NCBI GenBank assembly: GCA_002344885.1
Contig: DDUQ01000065.1
Coordinates: 7,182 to 71,181 of the forward strand
Origin: Comamonadaceae bacterium UBA2334
GTDB lineage: Bacteria; Pseudomonadota; Gammaproteobacteria; Burkholderiales; Burkholderiaceae_C
Length of the DNA stretch: 64,000 nt
Reading direction: 5' to 3'
Below the pieces are notes generated by a model. It worked only from the letters and a program-made list of their open reading frames with translations. It searched no databases and had not been told where the DNA came from. A program made the position numbers and the translations under genes. Below, in pieces: positions 44,011 through 51,037 of the stretch (the stretch's first letter is position 1; every line of letters starts with the position of its first letter).

Positions 44011-45060
44011 ATGAGTTGGGTCAACACCGTGCTGGCTGCCGCGCAGCGCCAGGGGGTGGGGACGGCGGATGTGCTGGCTGCGGCCGGCATTGACGCGCAC
44101 GATCTGGCGCTGCAGCGCTGGCCCATCGACCACATCACACGCCTGTGGCACGCGGCAGCCAGGCTCACGGCTGACCCGGGGTTCGGGCTCAAGGCGGGCA
44201 GGCAGATCGGGCCTGCCAGCTTCAACGTGGTGGGTTTCATCCTGCAATCGGCCCCCACGCTGCGCGAGGCGTTTGCCGGGGTGCAGCAGTTCCAGCGCCT
44301 CATTTCAGATGGCGGGCGGTTCCAGTTGATCCCAGGGGCAGCGGCGAGTTGGGTGGTGTACCACCCGCGCCAGGGTGCGCTGGCGTTCAGCCCCCACCAG
44401 CTTGAAGCGGTGCTGGCCGCCGTGGTGGCGTTTGCCCGTTGGGTCACCCACCAGCCGGTGACGCCCTGGCGTGTGCAGTTCAACCAGGCCGCACTGGGGC
44501 CCGCGGAGGGTTACCAGGCGGTGTTCCGTTGCCCGGTGGAGTTTGAACAGGCGTTTTCAGGGCTGCTGCTGGACAACGCGGTGCTGGACCAACCCCTGCC
44601 GCTGGCCGACCCGCAGTTGCAGGCGTTGCACCGTGCGCATGCCGTGCGGCACCTCACGGCACTGGCAGAAGCCGACACCCCCACCGTGGCCCAGCAAGTG
44701 GTGCAGTGGCTGGGCAGCCGGCTGGGCCAGCCATTGGCCAGCGGCGTCCCCACGCGTGCCGCCGCCGCGCAGGCACTGGGCCTGACCGAACGCACCCTGG
44801 CGCGGCGCTTGCAGGCAGAGGGAGAGCGCTACAGCACACTGCTGGACCAGGCCCGCCGCCAGTTGGCACTGCACGCAGTGGCCGACCCCGCCCGCAACGT
44901 GGCCGACATGGCTCAGGCCCTGGGGTTTGCCGAGGCCAGCGTGTTCCACCGGGCATTCAGGCGCTGGACAGGCGGCACGCCGGGGGAGTGGCGGGCGGCA
45001 CAGGTGGCGGGGCCACTTGGGGATGCTGCTGGTGTAGGAGACGGGGCTGATGCCGGGTGA
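44011..45060 (+). CDS. AraC-family regulator (arabinose-binding-like N-domain)
   Basis: A 349-residue regulator: the N-terminal ~190 residues match the PF12625-type sensing domain (VNTVLAAAQRQGVGTADVLA, FGLKAGRQIGPASFNVVGFI), and the C-terminus is an AraC DNA-binding domain (RAAAAQALGLTERTLARRLQ, RNVADMAQALGFAEASVFHR, AFRRWTGGTPGEWRAAQ). It is divergent from the FAD dehydrogenase-ThDP enzyme pair and probably regulates it. ATG 44011 was preferred; a TTG eight codons upstream is possible. Confidence 0.88.
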   Translation: MSWVNTVLAAAQRQGVGTADVLAAAGIDAHDLALQRWPIDHITRLWHAAARLTADPGFGLKAGRQIGPASFNVVGFILQSAPTLREAFAGVQQFQRLISDGGRFQLIPGAAASWVVYHPRQGALAFSPHQLEAVLAAVVAFARWVTHQPVTPWRVQFNQAALGPAEGYQAVFRCPVEFEQAFSGLLLDNAVLDQPLPLADPQLQALHRAHAVRHLTALAEADTPTVAQQVVQWLGSRLGQPLASGVPTRAAAAQALGLTERTLARRLQAEGERYSTLLDQARRQLALHAVADPARNVADMAQALGFAEASVFHRAFRRWTGGTPGEWRAAQVAGPLGDAAGVGDGADAG

Positions 45061-45080
45061 GATGGCCAGAGTTTGAGGTG

Positions 45081-45176
45081 AAAAATGTGTCTGGCGCTTG
45101 TTGATATTGAGTTTGTTGCTATATTTTTAAATTCATAGCAATGAGATCAATGAAATCAGGCGCAACAAACGTTTTT
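45081..45176 (-). repeat. Palindromic hairpin repeat, copy C
   Basis: The left arm begins AAAAATGTGTCTGGCGCTTG and runs to TTGCTAT; the right arm runs from ATAGCAATGA to a TTTTT end and pairs with it imperfectly over ~40 bases. It lies in the gap between the AraC gene and the GIY-YIG gene. Its left arm closely resembles the reverse complement of the right arm of copy B. The rest of the 229-bp gap shows nothing recognisable. Confidence 0.72.
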
Positions 45177-45289
45177 CATCTGAAGAATGCGTATGCCTTC
45201 TGCGGTGAAGCAAGCAGAGCGCGCTTCGGGGTCCAAAAAAGCCGTTCGCGCGTGAGCCGATTCGTGGACACAGTGCTGTGTCCTGGCAA

Positions 45290-45583
45290 TCAGTCTCGAT
45301 CGGAAACCTTAAATCGTGGGAATTGGTTGTAACCAATTTGGGGGTCGTTGGATCGGTACTGAAGAATCAGTTCGACCTCTTTTTGGTTCAAATCTGACCG
45401 TGAGGCAGTTTCCGATTTCCACAGTATGTCCCGGGTGACGGTGAAGCTTTTTCTTTGTTCTTCCGAGAAATCCCTCGCAATCAGGTCGTCAGAGGCACTA
45501 CCAAAGTAGTTGATGCTATTGGTGCGGTCTTGGCCAATGTAGATCTTGCCATTGGGGTAGGTGATGCGGTAGACGACATACAT
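45290..45583 (-). CDS. GIY-YIG domain protein
   Basis: A 97-residue protein with the GIY-YIG nuclease N-terminal pattern: MYVVYRITYPNGKIYIGQDR, with the two spaced aromatic/Gly motifs, and FGSASDDLIARDF. The catalytic Arg and Glu that usually follow in the domain may be those in SDLNQKEVELILQYR, so an active site is possible but not certain. It lies in a lower-GC stretch and may be horizontally acquired or a fragment of a larger gene. It stands alone, 229 bp from the AraC gene and 255 bp from the cold-shock frame. Confidence 0.7.
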   Translation of the reverse strand: MYVVYRITYPNGKIYIGQDRTNSINYFGSASDDLIARDFSEEQRKSFTVTRDILWKSETASRSDLNQKEVELILQYRSNDPQIGYNQFPRFKVSDRD

Positions 45584-45838
45584 GCTCTGAGTCTACAAAT
45601 CAGTGAACAAAGGCGCTACAGCCCCTTTTGCGTTGACCCAGCGCAAACCTTCCGGGTCCCAAGTGGCCGTCGCCTGACTGCTAGCGGTGGTCGCCTGCGT
45701 CGGTGGCCACAGCAGGTCATCCAGCTGCGCGACGGTGTCGTCCAGGCTGTCGGCTTTTAGTCGGTTTTTGCTATGAAAGGCCTGCCACTGGCGCGGCTTT
45801 GCCGTGCCTATGCTGAACTACTGGGTCAGCGCCAAGGG

Positions 45839-46108
45839 TCACTCGGCGGGGAGGGAGGTCTGGCGTCTGGCAAAGGTGGCTGCAATGGCCGCCGCCAGCG
45901 TGGCGCCGTCCAACTTCGTGCGCCGTGCAATCACGGCAACGTCGAAGAAGACCTTGCTGCGGCTGTTCGCCTGCCCCAGCTTTGGGCGGCCTGGGCTGCG
46001 GGACCAAGCGCGGACGTGAACGAAGACGGGTTCACCGTTTTGAGTTGACTCGATGCGACCAAACCCGCGCTCGTGGTTCCAGAGGGTGAGAGTGCCTTCA
46101 GCGTGCAT
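45839..46108 (-). pseudogene. Cold-shock-domain frame with premature stops
   Basis: The 89-residue reading frame starts with a cold-shock-domain-like segment (GTLTLWNHERGFGRIESTQN, VFVHVRAWSRSPGRPKLGQ). The same frame continues open beyond the TGA at 45839-45841 and a second stop (TAG, 45818-45820) for about 75 further codons to 45593. Such genes normally pair the cold-shock domain with a C-terminal domain, so the shape suggests a decayed longer gene. It starts 4 bp after the membrane-protein gene. A functional short protein cannot be excluded. Confidence 0.5.
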
Positions 46109-46111
46109 GTG

Positions 46112-46558
46112 TTAGGGAGCATCCCGCAGGCTGTTGCGCGTCGCCCACAAAGGAACCGCGAACAGGACAAAGAAAACAGCGTTCAGGACGGCGTTCTGCC
46201 AGTACCCCGACAGTAAAGAATATGACGTGTCCGGAATGAACCAGGCGACCACAGACAAGGTGATAAGGTTCCACGCGGTCTTGGATCCGCGCGCAAACAT
46301 GGTCTTCGTGACGTAGAAAAGAGCGGCTCCCCAGCCAACCATGACGCCACCGAGCACAGCATGAGCCAAAGAGATGTAGCGAGAAGGCTCTTGACCAAAC
46401 GCGTCTATACGCTCAGGCGCTGCGTAGACAAGCAGCGAAAAGCCCTGCCTCGCGACGGAAGGCGCTACAACAAGCACGAGGCCGAATGCCATGACACCCG
46501 CAGTGACAGTGAGAAGCCAGTTAATCCAGAAGCGTGATGGCAGATACTCTGAGGGCAT
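46112..46558 (-). CDS. Membrane protein of unknown function
   Basis: A 148-residue protein with four hydrophobic segments (WINWLLTVTAGVMAFGLVLV, ISLAHAVLGGVMVGWGAALF, TAWNLITLSVVAWFIPDTSY, AVLNAVFFVLFAVPLWATRN). I do not recognise the family. The base composition is clearly lower in GC than the surroundings. The start codon has no strong ribosome-binding site. It probably belongs to the same acquired stretch as the GIY-YIG gene and the broken cold-shock frame. Confidence 0.6.
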   Translation of the reverse strand: MPSEYLPSRFWINWLLTVTAGVMAFGLVLVVAPSVARQGFSLLVYAAPERIDAFGQEPSRYISLAHAVLGGVMVGWGAALFYVTKTMFARGSKTAWNLITLSVVAWFIPDTSYSLLSGYWQNAVLNAVFFVLFAVPLWATRNSLRDAP

Positions 46559-46644
46559 AACTTGTCTTCAGGGAGAGTTGGATTTGGCGATTCTGGACTT
46601 CCGAGGTTCAGCGTGCAATTACGTCCGAGGTAATGACGACTTGA

Positions 46645-46662
46645 TGTAGGCGACCGCCTACA
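46645..46662. repeat. Perfect 18-bp palindrome (8-2-8)
   Basis: TGTAGGCGACCGCCTACA is a perfect inverted repeat with a 2-base centre. It lies alone in the gene-free interval, 87 bp upstream of the membrane-protein gene start. It may be an operator for that gene, but nothing else supports a function. Confidence 0.4.
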
Positions 46663-47025
46663 CGTGGAATTCCGAGCTAGACGACGATGTAAACAGAGCA
46701 CGGTACATGCCGGTCCGCTGAACGCCCCGGAACGGGTATGTCGGCCATGCACGCGCATTGAACGCGCAAGCCGTGTGCAACCACGGCATCCATAAAGATG
46801 TCTTGTTCATCTTTTCCTCCCTGTCCTGCGCAATCTTCCGGCGGGCCGTGGTGGCGCTACAGGTGTTGCGGTGGCAGTACTGTAGCCGCTGTTTTTGCGA
46901 ACTTTGGCGCTTCAAACATGGCGCACCCGCAGGCGGGTATCCTGCTCAGCCTGTACAGCAGCACGGCCACGCCGCCGCCACGCGAACGGGCCACATGGCA
47001 TGGCAGGCAGCGACGTTTGCGAATA

Positions 47026-47121
47026 AAAATGGCCTCTGCTGCTTTCTGATGTTGGCTTGGCTGCTATTGAAATAAATACATAGCTACAAACCCAATACCA
47101 TCAAGCGCCAGAGGCTATTTT
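47026..47121 (+). repeat. Palindromic hairpin repeat, copy B
   Basis: The left arm is AAAATGGCCTCTGCTGCTTT, running to GGCTGCTAT; the right arm starts ATAGCTACAAACCCAATACC, then ATCAAGCGCCAGAGGCTATT. They pair over ~40 bases with scattered mismatches around a 12-nt AT-rich loop. It is the clearest copy of the family. It lies 53 bp before the arfB start. Confidence 0.78.
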
Positions 47122-47174
47122 GGTGCTTCATGCCAACCCATGCCAGCGCTTGCATGCGATCATTCGCCCCAGCC

Positions 47175-47591
47175 ATGTCTTCTACCCACCGCCCCCCGCT
47201 TGCGCTGAACCCTGCAGAGGTTCAGATGGATGCCGTGCGTGCCCAGGGCGCGGGCGGCCAGAACGTCAACAAGGTGTCCACCGCCATCCATTTGCGGTTT
47301 GACGTGCTGGGGTCGAGCCTGCCTGACGATGTGAAGCAGCGCCTGTTGCACCTGCGGGACCAGCGCGTCAGCAAGGAAGGTGTGTTCGTGCTGAAGGCCC
47401 AGCGCTACCGCACGCAGGAAGCCAATCGGCAGGACGCCTGGGCGCGCCTGTTGGCCTGGGTGGCCCAAGGTGCCCATGTGCCGGTGTTGCGCAAGGCCAC
47501 GCAACCCACGCGGGCAGCACGGCAGCGGCGGTTGGAAGGCAAGCTGCAGCGGGCAAGTGTGAAGCAGCAGCGCGCCCGTGTGTTGCTGTAG
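47175..47591 (+). CDS. arfB: Alternative ribosome-rescue factor ArfB
   Basis: A 138-residue peptidyl-tRNA hydrolase of the class I release-factor fold: the catalytic loop RAQGAGGQNVNKVSTAIHLR contains GGQ, and the basic C-terminal tail (RRLEGKLQRASVKQQRARVL) enters the empty mRNA channel. It rescues stalled non-stop ribosomes. ATG 47175 lies directly after the end of the repeat region; an in-frame upstream ATG would add a leader with no similarity. It stands alone. Confidence 0.93.
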   Translation: MSSTHRPPLALNPAEVQMDAVRAQGAGGQNVNKVSTAIHLRFDVLGSSLPDDVKQRLLHLRDQRVSKEGVFVLKAQRYRTQEANRQDAWARLLAWVAQGAHVPVLRKATQPTRAARQRRLEGKLQRASVKQQRARVLL

Positions 47592-47656
47592 GCGGGCACT
47601 TTAAAAGCGTCCGGCAACCACCACCTGTCTACCATCTGACCGACAAGGAGCGTGCC

Positions 47657-48127
47657 ATGCCAGTTCGTGCGACATCTGCCCCCGGTTCTTCGCCGTTGCG
47701 CGAAACCCCGGGCGACACCATGACCGAGGCCATGACCGAGGCCATGAACGGGGTGTTGAGTGCTGACCCGGTCGCTGTTCGCAAGCGGGTCGAGGCCATG
47801 GAGGCCTTACTGGAGGGGCTGTTTGTCATCCCTGGCACGAACTTCCGGGTGGGGCTGGACGCGCTGTTGGGTGTGCTGCCTTTGGGTGGCACGGTGGTGG
47901 CCGGTGTGTTCGGGTCCTGGCTGGCGTGGGAGGCGCGCAACCTGGGGCTGCCCAAAAGCGCCTACTGGCGCATGGCGGGCAACATTGCGTTTGACACGGC
48001 GCTGGGCGCCATTCCTGTGGTGGGCACGGTGTCAGACGTGTTTTTCCGCTCCAACACCCGCAACCTGAAAATCATCCGCACCTGGCTCGACACACACCAC
48101 CCGGTGGCCGTTGACGCCCAGGGCTGA
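47657..48127 (+). CDS. DUF4112 membrane protein
   Basis: A 156-residue protein of the DUF4112 family: GLFVIPGTNFRVGLDALLGV, LPLGGTVVAGVFGSWLAWEA and IAFDTALGAIPVVGTVSDVF; two hydrophobic segments flank Gly-rich turns. The function is unknown. The N-terminus includes a short direct repeat (MTEAMTEAM). AAGGAG lies 8 bp before ATG 47657. It follows arfB by 65 bp on the same strand. Confidence 0.85.
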   Translation: MPVRATSAPGSSPLRETPGDTMTEAMTEAMNGVLSADPVAVRKRVEAMEALLEGLFVIPGTNFRVGLDALLGVLPLGGTVVAGVFGSWLAWEARNLGLPKSAYWRMAGNIAFDTALGAIPVVGTVSDVFFRSNTRNLKIIRTWLDTHHPVAVDAQG

Positions 48128-48179
48128 CGGCCTGCGCAGCGTGTTTGCCATAAGTGCCTGGGTGGAGGTATGTCACGGG

Positions 48180-48446
48180 CATGGAGCAGGTCAATGGCCC
48201 CGTAGATGGTGGGAATGCCGCTTGCGTACAGAACACGAAAACATCGTGCCCGGCGGCAAAGGCGGCCAGCTGCGCGGTGTTGGCGGTGCTGAGGTCGAAA
48301 TCACTGATGTTAGCGTGCGCCGCCACATCGGCTTTCAGCAGTTTGTGGTTGCCAACAGCGACTGACAGTGCCCAGTCGCGTGACAGCGCCTGATGGGCCA
48401 CTTGTGGACCCAGGCTACCAGTTGCTCCCAGGATGGCGATGAAAGT
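48180..48446 (-). pseudogene. Truncated NAD(P)-binding (SDR/NmrA-like) gene remnant
   Basis: The minus-strand frame contains FIAILGATGSLGPQVAHQAL, a Rossmann GxxGxxG motif of SDR/NmrA-type proteins, then a plausible second beta-alpha unit (FAAGHDVFVFCTQAAFPPS). The similarity ends abruptly after ~85 residues, and the remaining ~150-200 residues of such a protein are absent; there is no good start codon. It overlaps nothing functional. It is probably a deletion remnant. Confidence 0.55.
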
Positions 48447-48805
48447 CGTGGGCGTTTTTTCGGGGGACAGTGGGTTTGCAGTGTGTGGTGCAGCGAACGG
48501 GAGGGGTGGCCTTGCCTGCTGGCGCTTGAATCGAGGGCCGTGTCACCTGCTGCATGGGTCATGGCAAGCGCTGTTGCCCCGCGCTGGGTGTGTGCGGCGT
48601 TGGCCATCCAGTTCTGGTTTGGGTGGCTGCGGTCGTGGAAGATAAGTTTCCGCGTGGCACTTCATGTTGGAAACTAAGTGTCCACTGAGGGTTTTGGCCA
48701 GGGGCGAGGGCTTGCACTTTTCTGGCAGGGTGTCCAACCGCTTTCAGTCGGAGCCGGCTGACCTGCAATCGATCGTTTCAGGGTAAACCCTTGGTTCTCT
48801 TCGCG

Positions 48806-48820
48806 TGGCACGGAAGTTGA
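48806..48820 (+). promoter_or_regulatory. Candidate sigma-54 promoter of the hydrogenase operon
   Basis: TGGCACGGAAGTTGA matches the consensus TGGCAC-N5-TTGC with exact spacing; the only deviation is GA for GC at the -12 element. Uptake-hydrogenase operons of related bacteria are commonly sigma-54-dependent. It lies 74 bp upstream of the hybO start; no HoxA/HupR-type activator gene is in the window. Confidence 0.45.
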
Positions 48821-48893
48821 GTGGTGACGCCGCACACCACGATGCGATACGCAGCGTTTCGGCTGACAGCCACCCCAAAACGAGGAGACCCTG

Positions 48894-50060
48894 ATGAGTG
48901 TTCGAGAGTTTGATGTTGCTAACGAAGCGGATTACGACTTTGCTGCTGTCGAGCGGCGGCTGGGTGTCTCGCGACGGACCTTCCTGAACTTTTGTACGGG
49001 TATTGCCGCATCGTTCGGCTTGGGTACCAAGTCCGCGATGGCCATGGCGGCTGCCATCGCCAACCCGGCGCGGCCCCCGGTGATCTGGCTGCATGGCCAG
49101 GAGTGCACGGGTCCGACCGAGTCGCTGTTGCGATCGGAGCAGCCGTCTTTCGAACATCTCATCCTGGACCTCATTTCGCTGGACTATCACCAGACACTGG
49201 ATGCCGGGGCCGGTCATCGCGTAGAAGAGGTCAAGCACGAGGCGATGAAGAAGCACAAGGGCAAGTACCTGCTGGTCATCGAGGGGGCGATTCCGCTGGC
49301 GCAAAACGGCATCTTCTGCAAGACCGGTGGCCAGACCATGATGGAAGCCACTCGAGAGGCTGCCGAGGGGGCTGCTGCCATCGTCGCTTTCGGTTCGTGC
49401 GCCAGTTGGGGTGGTGTCCAGTCTGCGGCTCCTAACCCCACCGGGGCGGTTGGGGCACCGCAGTTTCTGACAGACAAGACGGTGGTCACCATTCCTGGCT
49501 GTCCGCCCAACCCGGCCAACTTCCTGGGCACGGTGCTGTATTTCGTGACCTATGGCAAGTTGCCCCCTATTGATGAGAAGGGCCGCCCGAAGTGGGCGTA
49601 TGGCCAGCTCATCCATGAAAACTGCTACCGCCGTCCGCACTTCGACGCCGGCCGGTTTGCCACCCAGTTCGGTGACGACGGCCACCGCAAGGGTTGGTGC
49701 CTGTACAAGCTGGGCTGCAAAGGGCCCGAGACCTACAACAATTGCCCCAGTCTGGAGTTCAACAACTTGGGTGGGGGCGTGTGGCCCATTGGCGTGGGCC
49801 ATCCGTGTTTTGGCTGTTCCGAGCAGGGTACTGGCTTCAACAAGCCCATGTTCAGCCTGGCCGATGTCAAGACCCACACGCCACCGAATGTCTTCCCCAT
49901 CATCCCCGACCGCCAGAACCCGGCTTCGTCCACGGTGGTGGCGTCGGCAGCCGTGGCCGGCGTGGCGGTGGGGGTCATGATCGGCGCTGCAGCGGTGGCG
50001 GGCAAGAAGCTGGGAGACAAGGACGAGCAGGCCAAGGCCGAACCTGGCAAGGGGGCCTGA
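48894..50060 (+). CDS. hybO: [NiFe]-hydrogenase small subunit, HybO type
   Basis: A 388-residue electron-transfer subunit. The Tat signal is GVSRRTFLNFCTGIAASFGL, and a C-terminal anchor helix lies at ~348-370 (VVASAAVAGVAVGVMIGAAA). Ligands of three Fe-S clusters are visible: proximal C71, C169, C203; distal H241, C244, C269, C275; medial C284, C305, C308. The proximal CxxC motif reads C71-T-G-P74, so the second cysteine is replaced by proline. E. coli HybO has CTGC here. No extra cysteines of the O2-tolerant six-Cys type are present. It is the first gene of the locus. Confidence 0.96.
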   Translation: MSVREFDVANEADYDFAAVERRLGVSRRTFLNFCTGIAASFGLGTKSAMAMAAAIANPARPPVIWLHGQECTGPTESLLRSEQPSFEHLILDLISLDYHQTLDAGAGHRVEEVKHEAMKKHKGKYLLVIEGAIPLAQNGIFCKTGGQTMMEATREAAEGAAAIVAFGSCASWGGVQSAAPNPTGAVGAPQFLTDKTVVTIPGCPPNPANFLGTVLYFVTYGKLPPIDEKGRPKWAYGQLIHENCYRRPHFDAGRFATQFGDDGHRKGWCLYKLGCKGPETYNNCPSLEFNNLGGGVWPIGVGHPCFGCSEQGTGFNKPMFSLADVKTHTPPNVFPIIPDRQNPASSTVVASAAVAGVAVGVMIGAAAVAGKKLGDKDEQAKAEPGKGA

Positions 50061-50062
50061 TC

Positions 50063-51037
50063 ATGGAGCGCAGGGGCTTTTTCAAGGCTTCGCTGGGGGC
50101 AGCGGGTGCGGCACTGGCCAGCACGGCTGTGCAGGCGCGGCCCAACCTCGAACCCGCGCCCGAAGCCGTGGGCATGTTGTTCGACTCCACACTGTGCGTG
50201 GGCTGCAAGGCGTGCGTGACCAACTGCAAGAAGGTCAACGGCATGCCGCCGGTGCCGTTTGGCGACCAGGTCCAGTCAGATTTTGCGTTGGACCTGTCGT
50301 CCAAAACCCTGAACGTCATCAAGGTGTTCAGCAGTGGCACGGGTGCGACGAAAGATGCCGAGCAGAACGGCCATGCGTTCGAAAAGCGCAGTTGCATGCA
50401 CTGTGTGGACCCGGGGTGTGTGTCGGTGTGTCCGGTGTCGGCGCTCACCCGCAACCCGCGCACCGGCATCGTGGGCTACAACCCCGACGCCTGCATCGGT
50501 TGCCGCACCTGCATGACGGGCTGCCCGTACAACGTGCCGCAATACAACTACGACAGCCCGTTCGGTGCCATCCACAAGTGCGAAATGTGCAACCAGAAGG
50601 GTGTGGAGCGCATCGACAAAGGCCAGATGACCGGTTGTGCCGAAGCCTGTCCCACCGGCGCCACGCTGTTCGGCACCCGCACAGCTTTGCTGGCAGAAGC
50701 CAAGCGCCGCATGGCTTTGAAGCCCGGCGACACCTATGCCTACCCCAGGGGTGATGTGCGCAAGCCCGACAGCTTCCACGAAAAGACCGTGCCGCAGTAC
50801 CAGCCCACCGTGTGGGGCGAGAAAGAGGCCGGTGGCACCAACGTGCTGCACTTGTCGGCCGTGCCATACGACAAACTGGGCATGCCCCCGCTGGGTGAGC
50901 GTTCGTATGCCTCGATTTCCGAAGGTGTGCAGCACACGCTGTACAGCTACATGGCTTTGCCGGCCGTGGCCTTGGGTGGTTTGACCTGGCTGGTCAAGCG
51001 CAACACCGAAGCCGAAAACAAAGGAGATGCCGAATGA
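50063..51037 (+). CDS. hybA: Hydrogenase iron-sulfur subunit HybA
   Basis: A 324-residue ferredoxin-like subunit with a Tat signal (MERRGFFKASLGAAGAALAS) that carries electrons from HybO to HybB. Four Cys groups are visible: CVGCKACVTNCKKV, CMHCVDPGCVSVCP, CIGCRTCMTGCPYN and CEMCNQKG with GCAEACPTGA. A C-terminal membrane helix (YSYMALPAVALGGLTWLV) anchors it. It starts 2 bp after hybO ends and overlaps hybB by 4 bp. Confidence 0.95.
   Translation: MERRGFFKASLGAAGAALASTAVQARPNLEPAPEAVGMLFDSTLCVGCKACVTNCKKVNGMPPVPFGDQVQSDFALDLSSKTLNVIKVFSSGTGATKDAEQNGHAFEKRSCMHCVDPGCVSVCPVSALTRNPRTGIVGYNPDACIGCRTCMTGCPYNVPQYNYDSPFGAIHKCEMCNQKGVERIDKGQMTGCAEACPTGATLFGTRTALLAEAKRRMALKPGDTYAYPRGDVRKPDSFHEKTVPQYQPTVWGEKEAGGTNVLHLSAVPYDKLGMPPLGERSYASISEGVQHTLYSYMALPAVALGGLTWLVKRNTEAENKGDAE

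Larger units (their letters stand above)
46559..47174. other. Gene-free interval between the membrane protein and arfB
   Basis: Over these 616 bp I see no convincing gene; short open frames on both strands have no family resemblance. The region has a perfect 18-bp palindrome (TGTAGGCG AC CGCCTACA) at 46645-46662, unexplained, and palindromic hairpin repeat copy B at 47026-47121. The part from 46560 to about 46700 has lower GC than the rest. Confidence 0.55.
48128..48893. other. Interval before the hydrogenase locus
   Basis: No intact gene is present in these 766 bp. On the minus strand between about 48180 and 48446 lies a truncated NAD(P)-binding gene (described separately). A 7-bp inverted repeat, AGTTTCC / GGAAACT, sits at 48646-48676, looking like the scar of a mobile element or a small hairpin, and a sigma-54-like element lies at 48806. 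The rest shows nothing I can name. Confidence 0.55.

Noticed and set aside
46645..46662. An integron attC site
   Set aside because: The palindrome lacks the GTTRRRY/RYYYAAC core boxes and no integrase gene or cassette series is present.
46658..46915. An 85-codon minus-strand frame in the gene-free interval
   Set aside because: There is no family resemblance, ribosome-binding site or codon-use signal.
48656..48672. A second sigma-54-like TGGCAC at about 48656
   Set aside because: The spacing to the TTGG-like -12 element is six rather than five bases and it lies over 220 bp from hybO.
49105..49700. O2-tolerant six-cysteine hydrogenase
   Set aside because: The extra cysteines of that class (next to C71 and after C169) are not present; the sequence reads CTGP and SCASWGG.
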